In this document: one piece after another, positions 44,631 through 52,507 of the stretch
How positions within the stretch are numbered: the stretch's first letter is position 1
Layout: each line of letters opens with the position of its first letter
DNA from: Bacillota bacterium
GTDB lineage: Bacteria > Bacillota > Clostridia > Christensenellales > Aristaeellaceae
Reading direction: 5' to 3'
DNA length: 64,000 nt
Assembly: GCA_023413135.1 (NCBI GenBank)
Contig: JAEZQK010000038.1
Location: forward strand, 1-64,000
The notes under the pieces: generated by a model
Database searches by the model: none
Told to the model about the DNA's origin: nothing
Seen by the model: the letters and a program-made list of their open reading frames with translations, nothing else
Translations under genes and position numbers: made by a program

Positions 44631-44675
44631 GAGCTTGGCCGCTGCCATCCTCAAAGGGATGGATGTTCTGCAAGG
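44631..44675 (+). ncRNA. Conserved leader hairpin, copy B
   Basis: Stem 44645-44651/44656-44662 with CAAA loop inside the same 45-nt core as copy A. Confidence 0.65.
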
Positions 44676-44792
44676 ATACATTGCACGTCATAAGCACATC
44701 GCACTTTCACAACCATGGTATTTCACATTACCCCAAACCTAACCAGCGCTTAGGTGTATTAAGCGCACCCAAAATGAAAGGAGATAAATAAA

Positions 44793-45164
44793 ATGAAGAA
44801 TATCAAGAAGGTACTGGCTCTTACTTTGGTTGTTGTCTCTGTCCTGGCCATCACGTCGCCTGCTCTGGCCCTTACAGGTGGTTACACTGCTGCTACCGAG
44901 TATTTGTACACCTACACTCTGAAGGAAGGCGCGAACAACAATGCGACCGCAGTTAGGAATCTCCAGATAATGCTGCTGAATCTGGGATACAATCCGGGCC
45001 CGATCGACGGCATTTATGGTCCTCTTACAAGCGGTGCGGTTGAGGATTTTCAGAGTGACACTCCAGGCCTTGCCGTAGACGGTCAGTGCGGCAGGTATAC
45101 CAAGACGGAGATTTGGGCAGCCCTGGATTATGTTCCTTATGGATGCGTATCGTTGTGGGACTAA
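44793..45164 (+). CDS. Secreted peptidoglycan-binding protein, 123 aa
   Basis: Signal peptide MKNIKKVLALTLVVVSVLAI (same first ten residues as 42275) and a single PG_binding_1 domain (TAVRNLQIMLLNLGYNPG, PIDGIYGPLTSGAVEDFQ, VDGQCGRYTKTEI) occupying nearly the whole mature chain. AAAGGAG precedes the ATG. Exported wall-binding protein without a catalytic domain. Belongs to the leader regulon. Confidence 0.85.
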   Translation: MKNIKKVLALTLVVVSVLAITSPALALTGGYTAATEYLYTYTLKEGANNNATAVRNLQIMLLNLGYNPGPIDGIYGPLTSGAVEDFQSDTPGLAVDGQCGRYTKTEIWAALDYVPYGCVSLWD

Positions 45165-45227
45165 ATGGAGCTATAACGCACAACTTCGATGCAGTCGAAT
45201 TCAGGGACTGCCATCGAAACGTAAAGG

Positions 45228-45247
45228 GGGCTGCCATCTGGCAGCCC
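45228..45247. terminator. Terminator between convergent genes
   Basis: GGGCTGCC-ATCT-GGCAGCCC, 8-bp stem, followed by TCATTTAT. Confidence 0.75.
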
Positions 45248-45264
45248 TCATTTATAACACCACC

Positions 45265-46671
45265 TTAGTACCACTTCAGTTCGTATTCGAGATCGTTTCC
45301 TATTTGGAATTCAAACTCTTCCAGATTTACGATTTCGCCGGTGTGCGCGTCAATTTCCACTTTGTAGCATAAGTTAAGTAGAGGATTATCCCTTCCACCT
45401 TCAAGGTCTCTCCACGATAGCGACTTAGGGTTGAAGAGGAATTTCCATAGCGGTTTTTCTGGTTCTGTTACATCAAAATATACACAAATCTCCCGGTATA
45501 GCCCGAATATGTGGGGGGCCATGCTATATTCTTTCTGCAGCGCTCTGATAGCTAGTTCGAACGCCCGCTTTTGTGAGATGTCTTTGACTCCCGGCAATCC
45601 GTATGTGAACGTTGATTGTGCGACAATCGAGTTGGGTACACGGCCATCATATATAAGGTCAGTCAAGTCACCGCTATCCATTATTGACTTGACCATGGGA
45701 TTGATCTCCCTCGAATACTCAGCTTTGAGTTCTAATGACCAGTTGCGAAAGGTTTTATAGTTCGCTTTTTCACTATACGCATCCATGGCCAGATAAATGG
45801 GGGTTGTAGGGCGCACAAACCGCCTTGCCAGCATGCTTTCCACGGTTTCATATAGCTCTCCTGTTTCCGGGTGGATGAATAGAGAGAATCCATGGAACAG
45901 CCGCTCATCTTCCGGCATGTCCTCCGGCGCACGGTAATCCACATGCCAGTAAGGCTGGTCGTCACCCGGTTCCGAAAACTCAGGCACTTCAAATGTAGTG
46001 AAGACGGTGTAGTTATCCAGCTTGCTTTCCTCCACCCCATAGCCCTTGGCAATCGCCCGGCGGGCGATGGATATGGCCTGCGCCTCGTCTACGAGGCCTT
46101 CAGGCATCACATACAGCGTGTGATCTTCCTTCTGTATGCCCGTATCTACCATCAGTTGCGAATACCATGCCTGTTCCTCCTTGGTCCACTCTCCGAAAGG
46201 ACCCCAGGCAGCCTGCATTATGACCAGGAAGCTGATTTCGGAAGACTCCTGCCCGGTAAACTTGGCAACCACTTCATTGGCAACGAGGTCCGCTTTCTCC
46301 TCCTGCAGCGCATTCGCAAGCAATTGTTCCACTTCCACTGTTTCTTCAATATAGCCCAAGTCCACCAATGCACTAACCAAAGAGATCTTTTTCTCGACCG
46401 GCCAATACCCGAAAGTGTCACCCTCCTCTTGTTCCGTTTCCACAATCTGCCGTGCCGCATCCCGTAAGGAAATGGCCGCCAATGCCACGCCGGCGATCAA
46501 CACCATCACCAGAACGAATACAAGCGCTATTGATACCTTTTTTTTCACAACAATTTCTCCTCTCACCTGCCGGAGCACGTTTCTACGCATCTCCGGTTTC
46601 TTTGTAACGCCGGAGAATTGAGCATCGATGGCATATCGGAGATCACTTAAGCGCCGATCCTTGTTATTCAT
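45265..46671 (-). CDS. Single-pass membrane protein with PepSY-like ectodomain; putative anti-sigma factor
   Basis: 468 aa, full-length paralogue of 7783-9183. A cytoplasmic N-terminus of about 45 residues precedes the membrane segment (VSIALVFVLVMVLIAGVALA); the ectodomain contains AQAISIARRAIAKGYGVEE, IHPETGELYETVESML and VEIDAHTGEIVNLEEF. The start overlaps the sigma gene by 8 nt. Most likely it holds the sigma factor at the membrane and senses an extracellular signal. Confidence 0.72.
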   Translation of the reverse strand: MNNKDRRLSDLRYAIDAQFSGVTKKPEMRRNVLRQVRGEIVVKKKVSIALVFVLVMVLIAGVALAAISLRDAARQIVETEQEEGDTFGYWPVEKKISLVSALVDLGYIEETVEVEQLLANALQEEKADLVANEVVAKFTGQESSEISFLVIMQAAWGPFGEWTKEEQAWYSQLMVDTGIQKEDHTLYVMPEGLVDEAQAISIARRAIAKGYGVEESKLDNYTVFTTFEVPEFSEPGDDQPYWHVDYRAPEDMPEDERLFHGFSLFIHPETGELYETVESMLARRFVRPTTPIYLAMDAYSEKANYKTFRNWSLELKAEYSREINPMVKSIMDSGDLTDLIYDGRVPNSIVAQSTFTYGLPGVKDISQKRAFELAIRALQKEYSMAPHIFGLYREICVYFDVTEPEKPLWKFLFNPKSLSWRDLEGGRDNPLLNLCYKVEIDAHTGEIVNLEEFEFQIGNDLEYELKWY

Positions 46672-47170
46672 TGCGTTGCCCTCCCTCCAGCGTGGCGCGC
46701 AGCTTCTCCCTTGCGCGCTTGAGTCTTGATGAAGCGGTTTGATGCGGGATTTTCAGTGATTCCGCGATTTCTCTAATCGTCATCCCTTGATAGTAGTGAA
46801 GGAGCACTACCTCCAGGTATTTTTGCGGCAGCCGCATCACTTCCATGACCAGCTCGGTCTGCTCAAAGGTTCTATCACTGATGGGCGCGGGTATGCTTTC
46901 CAGCGTCACATTCCGGTCCACATAGCGGAACCAGGAGGCGCGCCGCATGTCCTTACAGGTATTGATGGCAATGCGCATCAGCCAGGTCTTTTCATCGCTT
47001 TCGCCACGAAAGGAATCAAGGCTCTTGTACGCCTTCACAAAGGTTTCCTGCACCGCATCCTCCGCCAGGGAAGCGTCGCGCAGGTACACGCAGCACATGC
47101 GCTTGAGCGCCACTTCATATTGATCCATCAGGCTTATCAGCCGTTCTTCCCGGACGCTGTCAGGGCCCAT
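46664..47170 (-). CDS. ECF-type sigma factor, 168 aa
   Basis: Region 2 (ALKRMCCVYLRDASLAEDAV, QETFVKAYKSLDSF) and region 4 (LPQKYLEVVLLHYYQGMTIR, HTH TASSRLKRAREKL). ATG 47170 follows GGAGG by 5 nt; an in-frame GTG four codons upstream lacks this spacing. An ECF-type promoter 37 nt upstream suggests autoregulation. Operon with the PepSY-like protein. Confidence 0.9.
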   Translation of the reverse strand: MGPDSVREERLISLMDQYEVALKRMCCVYLRDASLAEDAVQETFVKAYKSLDSFRGESDEKTWLMRIAINTCKDMRRASWFRYVDRNVTLESIPAPISDRTFEQTELVMEVMRLPQKYLEVVLLHYYQGMTIREIAESLKIPHQTASSRLKRAREKLRATLEGGQRNE

Positions 47171-47206
47171 GACAACCTCCACCCGCCGTTCACCCCCTTC
47201 ACTTAT

Positions 47207-47233
47207 TAGACGAGTGCGTGGGAACGTTTGCCC
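47207..47233 (-). promoter_or_regulatory. ECF-type promoter of the sigma operon
   Basis: Minus strand GGGCAAAC (47226-47233) and CGTCTA (47207-47212); 14 nt between CAAA and CGTC, the same as at 49935 and 44283. Confidence 0.6.
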
Positions 47234-47629
47234 GAAGAGGGAAAAATTTTTTCATGGATTTTGCCGAGGATTTTCATGCTTGGCTTTGGATGCATTTATT
47301 GTGCACTGTAAGCAGCATTCTGTCAACAGTTGGCAAAGGAGGCAATATTCAAAAAGAAGAATTTCGCATCTGCGGATGCGACCAAAGGGCTTTCCGGTCG
47401 GTCCAGCCCGCTCAATAGTCGCATTGCCTCGCTGCCGCTTGCAATGCTCCTTTTCGCGAGCCTCCTCCACCCCTCCCATTTCCGCCGCAGGCGGGTCGGG
47501 GTTTCGGAGCCTTTGGAAACCTTCGGACACCGTCTCTATAAATAATCGTGCTATTACGCTACTAATGCGGCAGCCCCAACCCGTTGGATGAACCTGCCCC
47601 CCCTCCAGCCTGGCGGCAGCCGGTGCAAC

Positions 47630-47755
47630 GCGGGCGATTGATAATCGCCCCTACGACGCCATGTGTTTGTTGACTGTCTCTGCCGGGGTGCATGCTAACC
47701 GAAAGAAAGACCAATCAACTCGTTTCAGCCGTAGGGGCGATTATCAATCGCCCGC
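47630..47755. repeat. Intergenic palindromic element
   Basis: Perfect 26-bp inverted repeats (47630-47655 and 47730-47755) around a 74-nt centre. The ends contain GGGCGATT and AATCGCCCCTACG, an element type widespread in Clostridia genomes. The rest of 47240-47629 contains no gene I can support. Confidence 0.75.
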
Positions 47756-47790
47756 TTGTTCAGGTTCATGTCAGTCTATATGTAATGTGA

Positions 47791-48204
47791 TTACAGCCAC
47801 TTCACAACCGCGTCATACCCCGTATAATCGCCTTGCTCATACTCTTCCAAAGAAAGAATCCCGCCGGTATGGGCTTCTACCTCCACCCGGTAGTTGCGAA
47901 GGCGGCTGTAATCCTTTCCCGACAAGGCATCGGCGCTTTCCCCATAAGCGCTGAAATGAAACCGCGATTTTGCTCGTCCGGGCTGCGTGATATCATAATA
48001 AGAATAGATGAGGTTATACAACTCAAGCCTTTTTGCATCCAAACCGTACGATTCTTCAATCGCATCCTTTTCTTTTGCAAGGGCTTCGTTTTCGGGAATG
48101 GCCACTTCATCCGGCACGCCGTATGCATACCGGGAGAAGGCGGCGGTGGTGTAATCATAATATTCCGGCTGGGTTTTTTCCTTTTCCAGCACCTGGAGCC
48201 GCAC
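47791..48204 (-). pseudogene. 3' fragment of a PepSY-like anti-sigma gene
   Basis: 137 codons matching the C-terminal third of the 466/468-aa membrane proteins (AAFSRYAYGVPDE, LYNLIYSYYDITQPGRAKSR, VEVEAHTGGILSLEEYE). The 5' part, including the membrane segment, is missing; it breaks off where the promoter of the leader copy C begins. Confidence 0.7.
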
Positions 48205-48258
48205 CTTTTCAGACCACTCCTATGCGCGTTTGTGAGGAGATTTTCCTGGAATCTTCCT

Positions 48259-48298
48259 GAACTCTTCAATTTTCATTTTGAAACCTGTCTTCTACAAT
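48259..48298 (+). promoter_or_regulatory. Conserved promoter, leader copy C
   Basis: GAACTCTTCAATTTTCATTT at 48259-48278, TTTTCA (48270), 17-nt spacer, TACAAT (48293-48298), followed by ATAGACAAGCCGG as in copies A and B. Confidence 0.65.
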
Positions 48299-48360
48299 AT
48301 AGACAAGCCGGGAGTAGAAACAAGCCCCAAAGAATACCCGTGAAACGAAGCAAAAGAGGT

Positions 48361-48387
48361 GATGCCACTTTACAAGCATCCGGCGTG
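48361..48387 (+). CDS. Leader ORF, copy C (8 aa)
   Basis: ATG-started MPLYKHPA, stop TGA, closely behind AAGAGGTG. It aligns with the PLGKNPA frame of copies A and B. Confidence 0.5.
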
Positions 48388-48402
48388 AATGATTTGCGTA
48401 GA

Positions 48403-48447
48403 TAAGCTTGGCCGCTGCCATCCCGGCAGGGATGGATGTTCTGCACG
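48403..48447 (+). ncRNA. Conserved leader hairpin, copy C
   Basis: AAGCTTGGCCGCTGCC core; stem 48417-48423/48428-48434 (CCATCCC-GGCA-GGGATGG), seventh pair C-G; then ATGTTCTGCA. The flanking sequence differs strongly from copies A and B, so conservation of the core is informative. Confidence 0.65.
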
Positions 48448-48535
48448 AACCAATTTCACGCCTTTCAATCTCAAGCATGCCTGTTGAACGGTCACTGGAA
48501 ACACGCCCATGCTGAATTTGAAAGGAGAACACCAT

Positions 48536-49123
48536 ATGAAATCCACCAAACAGATCCTGTCCCTGGCGCTTTTACTTCTTGCGGTGCTATCCGCTTCATT
48601 GCCTGCTTTTGCCGATGAAACCATGTATATCGGCGCTTACCCCGATACATATCTTCGCAGGGACAAATCGGCGAAGAAGCCTTATCTTGCAAGGATGCCC
48701 TACGGCTCGCAAGTGACATATATCTCTTCTCGGGAAGTAAATGGCGATTCGTGGAGCTTCATTATCTATAATGACCAGTTCGGCTACTGCCGGTCGAAAT
48801 ACCTGCAAACCGATAATCCATATGAAGGCGTGACGCCACACCCGCAAAACATAGACGCGGCATTCGGTACAAATGTTTTGCAAAAGGGCAATGATACGCC
48901 TGATTACCGCGTGAAGAATTTGCAGCTTTGCCTCATACAGGCAGGCTATCTGGAAGAGGAGCCGGGGGCGGACGGATATTTCGGCTCGGATACCTACAAA
49001 GCTGTTATGAAGTTTCAAAAAGCCAATCATCTTTACCAGGCCGGGAGGGTCGGCAAGACGACCAAGGCGGTGCTCTGGTATCTATATGAAGAATATCTTC
49101 AGGAAAACGGCGTTATTCAGTAA
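48536..49123 (+). CDS. Secreted SH3 plus peptidoglycan-binding protein, 195 aa
   Basis: AAAGGAG 8 nt before ATG 48536; signal peptide MKSTKQILSLALLLLAVLSA. SH3-like domain at about 28-95 (YLRRDKSAKKPYLARMPYGS to YCRSKYL) and PG_binding_1 domain at about 120-180 (RVKNLQLCLIQAGYLEE, ADGYFGSDTYKAVMKFQ). Wall-binding exported protein; third member of the leader regulon, with a more diverged leader. Confidence 0.85.
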   Translation: MKSTKQILSLALLLLAVLSASLPAFADETMYIGAYPDTYLRRDKSAKKPYLARMPYGSQVTYISSREVNGDSWSFIIYNDQFGYCRSKYLQTDNPYEGVTPHPQNIDAAFGTNVLQKGNDTPDYRVKNLQLCLIQAGYLEEEPGADGYFGSDTYKAVMKFQKANHLYQAGRVGKTTKAVLWYLYEEYLQENGVIQ

Positions 49124-49149
49124 TGTCCGTATTGAATAGATGGCATTTC

Positions 49150-49182
49150 AATTCCCGGCAGCCATGTAAGCCGCCGGGAATT
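49150..49182. terminator. Bidirectional terminator
   Basis: AATTCCCGGC / GCCGGGAATT, perfect 10-bp stem between convergent genes, followed by CCTTTATT. Confidence 0.8.
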
Positions 49183-49189
49183 CCTTTAT

Positions 49190-49396
49190 TCATCTGCCGA
49201 ATGCGTTTAATAATATGACTGCGGCGGCCAGAATTACAATAAGAACAAGAACGGTAGCAATCTGATGAACAGATACCCTCTTTCCCGCAGGCTTTTCCCT
49301 TTTCAATACCGCCAGCAGAGCCTGCCTGTGCCGCTTGGTAAACTCGTAGCCTGACAGGCCAATGTTGACAGCTTCAAGCACTCTTTGCTTATTCAT
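49190..49396 (-). CDS. Minimal anti-sigma-like membrane protein, 68 aa
   Basis: A basic cytoplasmic N-terminus of about 42 residues and one membrane helix (IATVLVLIVILAAAVILL); it ends directly after the helix. It corresponds to the N-terminal module of the 466/468-aa proteins and occupies the same position, overlapping the sigma gene by 8 nt. Without an ectodomain it can bind sigma but not sense outside, or it is a truncated survivor. Confidence 0.68.
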   Translation of the reverse strand: MNKQRVLEAVNIGLSGYEFTKRHRQALLAVLKREKPAGKRVSVHQIATVLVLIVILAAAVILLNAFGR

Positions 49397-49913
49397 CGAA
49401 ATACCACCTTTCCAGCTTCGACCGTATCTTTTCCATTGCTGTTTTCAACCGCAACTGTACGGCGGGTTTGGAAAGGCGGAGGATTTTCCCTACATCCTCC
49501 ATAGTCATATCCTGATAGTGGGATAAAAGCACAACTTCCTTATGCCTTGCGGGCAGACCCATGATGGCTTTAAGCAGCTCCCTCCTTTGCCCGGCCAATG
49601 CAGCCAAGGAGAGATTGGGCAGCTCCATTGCTTTATACCTGCCGATGGAACGCAGCCGCCCGGCACGCCAGTATTTCCTGCATATATGAACGGCAATGCG
49701 CATCAAACATGCCTTTTCGCCAGCCGCCGCATTATCCTTGAGCAAAACCATATGATGATGCGCTTTGAGAAAGGCTTCCTGCGTGGCTGCCTCAGCCAGC
49801 GCGACATCATTAAGATAGATGATGGACATACGCAATATTGTGGTTGCGTACAGGTCCAGCCACTTCTCAAAGCGGGCATCGCGATCATTGCTATCCATCA
49901 AAGCACAGTCCAT
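49389..49913 (-). CDS. ECF-type sigma factor, 174 aa
   Basis: Region 2 (WLDLYATTILRMSIIYLNDV, QEAFLKAHHHMVLL) and region 4 (LPARHKEVVLLSHYQDMTME, HTH AVQLRLKTAMEKI). Two Met codons are possible starts (49913 and 49898); the first has GTGGT upstream, neither is ideal. The ECF-type promoter at 49935 indicates self-activation. Confidence 0.87.
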   Translation of the reverse strand: MDCALMDSNDRDARFEKWLDLYATTILRMSIIYLNDVALAEAATQEAFLKAHHHMVLLKDNAAAGEKACLMRIAVHICRKYWRAGRLRSIGRYKAMELPNLSLAALAGQRRELLKAIMGLPARHKEVVLLSHYQDMTMEDVGKILRLSKPAVQLRLKTAMEKIRSKLERWYFDE

Positions 49914-49934
49914 CTATTTACCACCCCATATGAA

Positions 49935-49960
49935 TAGACGAAAGAAATGGGAGGATTGCC
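49935..49960 (-). promoter_or_regulatory. ECF-type promoter of the second sigma operon
   Basis: Minus strand GGCAATC, with CAAT at 49955-49958, then 14 nt and CGTCTA (49935-49940). Confidence 0.55.
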
Positions 49961-50028
49961 CAATTGTTGCAAAAATAATGTGAAATTTTTTGAAAAGCAA
50001 AATTTACAATCTGTTGGAAATTTTCTTA

Positions 50029-50078
50029 TTGACGAAGGCATTGGACCGTGATAAAGTCGTATTAAGCGTTTGCTTAAT
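50029..50078 (+). promoter_or_regulatory. Promoter and operator of the second blaI-blaR1 operon
   Basis: TTGACG (50029-50034), 17 nt, TAAAGT (50052-50057), then the dyad ATTAAGC-GTTT-GCTTAAT (50061-50078) at the transcription start. This position suits repression by the encoded BlaI. Confidence 0.6.
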
Positions 50079-50099
50079 CTTTTGAACGGGCGTGAGCAT

Positions 50100-50471
50100 A
50101 TGCCTTCTGAAAAAACCTTTTCCCCCACGGATGTGGAATGGAAGCTGATGCAGTCCCTTTGGAAGCTTGGGAGACCGACGATCCGTGAAGTGGTGGATGA
50201 TGTGAAGGAAACCGGCTGGACGGTCCATGCCGTGATTTCCTTCCTTGGCCGCATGGCGGCAAAGGGCATGGTGTTTATCGAGGAAACGCGGCCCAAGCGG
50301 TACCGTGCGCTGGTGGAAAAGGATGCGATGCTCCGCAAGGAAACCCACGCGCTGCTGAACAAGGTGTACGGCGGCGACCTGATGCTGATGGTCACCAACG
50401 CGGTGCATTCCGCCGATTTGACGGAGGATGAAATCAATGAACTGATCGGGATCCTGAAAAAAGGCAGGTGA
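50100..50471 (+). CDS. BlaI/MecI-family repressor, 123 aa
   Basis: Winged helix (FSPTDVEWKLMQSLWKLG, recognition helix TVHAVISFLGRMAAKG) and C-terminal dimerisation helices. ATG 50100 gives the standard length; the longer frame to 50070 covers the operator and is rejected. Followed by the M56 sensor gene, whose first codons lie at the stop. Confidence 0.9.
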   Translation: MPSEKTFSPTDVEWKLMQSLWKLGRPTIREVVDDVKETGWTVHAVISFLGRMAAKGMVFIEETRPKRYRALVEKDAMLRKETHALLNKVYGGDLMLMVTNAVHSADLTEDEINELIGILKKGR

Positions 50472-50476
50472 CCGGG

Positions 50477-52252
50477 ATGGCGACGGTTTTAGAAATCACC
50501 AGCCAAAGCGCGCTTTTGATCCTTGTCCTGTTTGCCCTGCGGCCTGTGTTCAAAAGAACGCTGGACGCGCGCTTTAGGTATGCGCTGTGGCTTTTGCCCG
50601 CCCTGCGCCTGATGGTGCCTGTATCGGTCCAAAGCACCGTGAGCCTTTGGAACATCGTAAGGCCCGCACCGCCTGCCGGGATGGCCGCGTCAGGCCTTGG
50701 AGCAGCGGCGCAGGGACCGCCGCCCGCCATTGGAACCATCTCCCATTCCCTGCCGGCTGTTTCGCCGGTTTTGAATGCATCATCCCAAGGGAGCGCATCC
50801 ATTGACTGGGCGCAGCTTTTGCCCAACCTTTTAATGGCCGTCTGGATTCTGGGAAGCCTTACCGCCTTCACGCTGCTGATTGTAAAGAACATCCGCTTTT
50901 CCAAAAGCCTCCGGGGCGCCAAAAAGATCCCCGCGAATATCCCATTGCCGGTATTGCAGGCGGATATGCTATCCTCCCCCTGCCTGATGGGGCTTTTCCG
51001 CCCGCGCATTATCGTCACGCCGGTGGCAGTACAGTCCGAACCATTGCTTGACATGGTGCTCCGCCATGAATGGACGCACTACCGCCACCGCGATTCCCTG
51101 TGGACGGCGCTGCGCGGGATGCTGCTGTGCATTTGGTGGTGGAACCCGCTGGTCTGGCTGGCGGCGCATGTAAGCCGCGAAGACTGCGAGGTGGCCTGCG
51201 ACGAAGCGGTAATCAGCAAAATGTCCTTGGAGGACCGGCAAAGATATGGCATGAGCCTGATCGCGCTCCTTGGAAAAAAGCCCTGCGCATCGTCCCTTCT
51301 GCATACGACCACTGCCATGCACGGCAGCAAACGTGCCATGAAAGAGAGGATCACCATGATCGCCCACTGGAAAAGCAAAAGGCGCACCGTAACCGTATGC
51401 GCCGCGTTGTGTATTGCGCTGCTGGTGCCCTTCATTTGCACATCGGCCGCCGGGCAGGCCGGGGAACAAACCGCCCCATTGGCGGACATCACCGGCGGGA
51501 ATGCGAATGCGCAGGATGATGGGTATATAGCTGAAGTTTATTCCCGGTATTTTGATGAGAAGGCCCGCATGCTATTGAGGCTTGGCGAGTATGACGCCTG
51601 GTCGGTTGAAGACAAGGCGGCGCTGGACATGATCCTGGTAGACGGCGGCGCCATTTCACCAGACAACGTGATCTACCATTCGCTTCCGGGCAAAGAGGAT
51701 GTCTCAAAGGATATAGCGCGCCGCCTTGCCGAAGAGACCATCGCGCAGCATTTTGAAATCGGCCAGGGCGAGCTTGCCGCGTGGAATGTTCAGTATACAT
51801 TTTACCAATTGCAGAGCACCACGGAGTGGCACCTTTTGTTCCTGCCCCCGGACAAGAATCCAAACGGGCCTTACGATACATACCTGGTTAAAATCGAATC
51901 CCCCTCCGGCAAAGTGTTTTTCTTTCAATCGGAGGAGCGGGACGACCGCACATTCGGCGGGGAAGACGAAATCCTGCCAGGCCCCGATGAAATTTCCGAA
52001 GAGGATGCCATTGCAATCGCCACCAAGGTGGTGATGGATACCTTCGCACAAAAGCACGGCTTGACGGAAGACATCATAAAAGTCTTTACCCCGGCCGCCG
52101 GGATTTTGATAGACGAGAAGCTTGGGCGCGTCTGGATGGTCAACTTTGTGGCCAGCGACCTGGTAATGCAAAATTACTTTCCCACGTTCTCCATCACTCT
52201 CTCCGCTGCCAGCGGGGAAGTTCTGGCAACCGATGACGCCGCCAACGGATAA
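50477..52252 (+). CDS. M56-family membrane metalloprotease with PepSY-like sensor domain, 591 aa
   Basis: N-terminal membrane helices, the zinc site HEWTH at about residue 196 with WWWNPLVWLAAHVSREDCEVACDEAV, a membrane segment at about 315-335, then an extracellular part. The last 85 residues read EEDAIAIATKVVMDTFAQKHG to SITLSAASGEVLATDD, a PepSY-type domain, instead of the penicillin-sensor domain of BlaR1. It would sense an unknown ligand and relieve BlaI repression by proteolysis. ATG 50477 is chosen behind AGGTG. Confidence 0.87.
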   Translation: MATVLEITSQSALLILVLFALRPVFKRTLDARFRYALWLLPALRLMVPVSVQSTVSLWNIVRPAPPAGMAASGLGAAAQGPPPAIGTISHSLPAVSPVLNASSQGSASIDWAQLLPNLLMAVWILGSLTAFTLLIVKNIRFSKSLRGAKKIPANIPLPVLQADMLSSPCLMGLFRPRIIVTPVAVQSEPLLDMVLRHEWTHYRHRDSLWTALRGMLLCIWWWNPLVWLAAHVSREDCEVACDEAVISKMSLEDRQRYGMSLIALLGKKPCASSLLHTTTAMHGSKRAMKERITMIAHWKSKRRTVTVCAALCIALLVPFICTSAAGQAGEQTAPLADITGGNANAQDDGYIAEVYSRYFDEKARMLLRLGEYDAWSVEDKAALDMILVDGGAISPDNVIYHSLPGKEDVSKDIARRLAEETIAQHFEIGQGELAAWNVQYTFYQLQSTTEWHLLFLPPDKNPNGPYDTYLVKIESPSGKVFFFQSEERDDRTFGGEDEILPGPDEISEEDAIAIATKVVMDTFAQKHGLTEDIIKVFTPAAGILIDEKLGRVWMVNFVASDLVMQNYFPTFSITLSAASGEVLATDDAANG

Positions 52253-52507
52253 AGGTAAACATCACGGCACATTTCTCAAAACGAAAATTCCAGCAGTAAT
52301 CCTTTCTCGCCCCGGAAATGCTCAGGTTGTTGGCCTCCATCTCGCAATTTGCGGATCTTCAAAAAAGCCACGCACCGCGTTGGTCACGGGGCGCGTGGGG
52401 TCCGCTTGTGATCCTTTTCGGCAGGAGGCTGTCACCGCAGGTGACTGGAGGAGTTCCACCCAGGAATCAACAGGTACTATTTTCAGGGCAGTTGAACCCG
52501 TCAACCC

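Noticed and set aside
52265..52505. Possible regulatory RNA after blaR1
   Set aside because: Only short dyads such as GTCACCGCAGGTGAC are visible; no conserved element or gene could be recognised.
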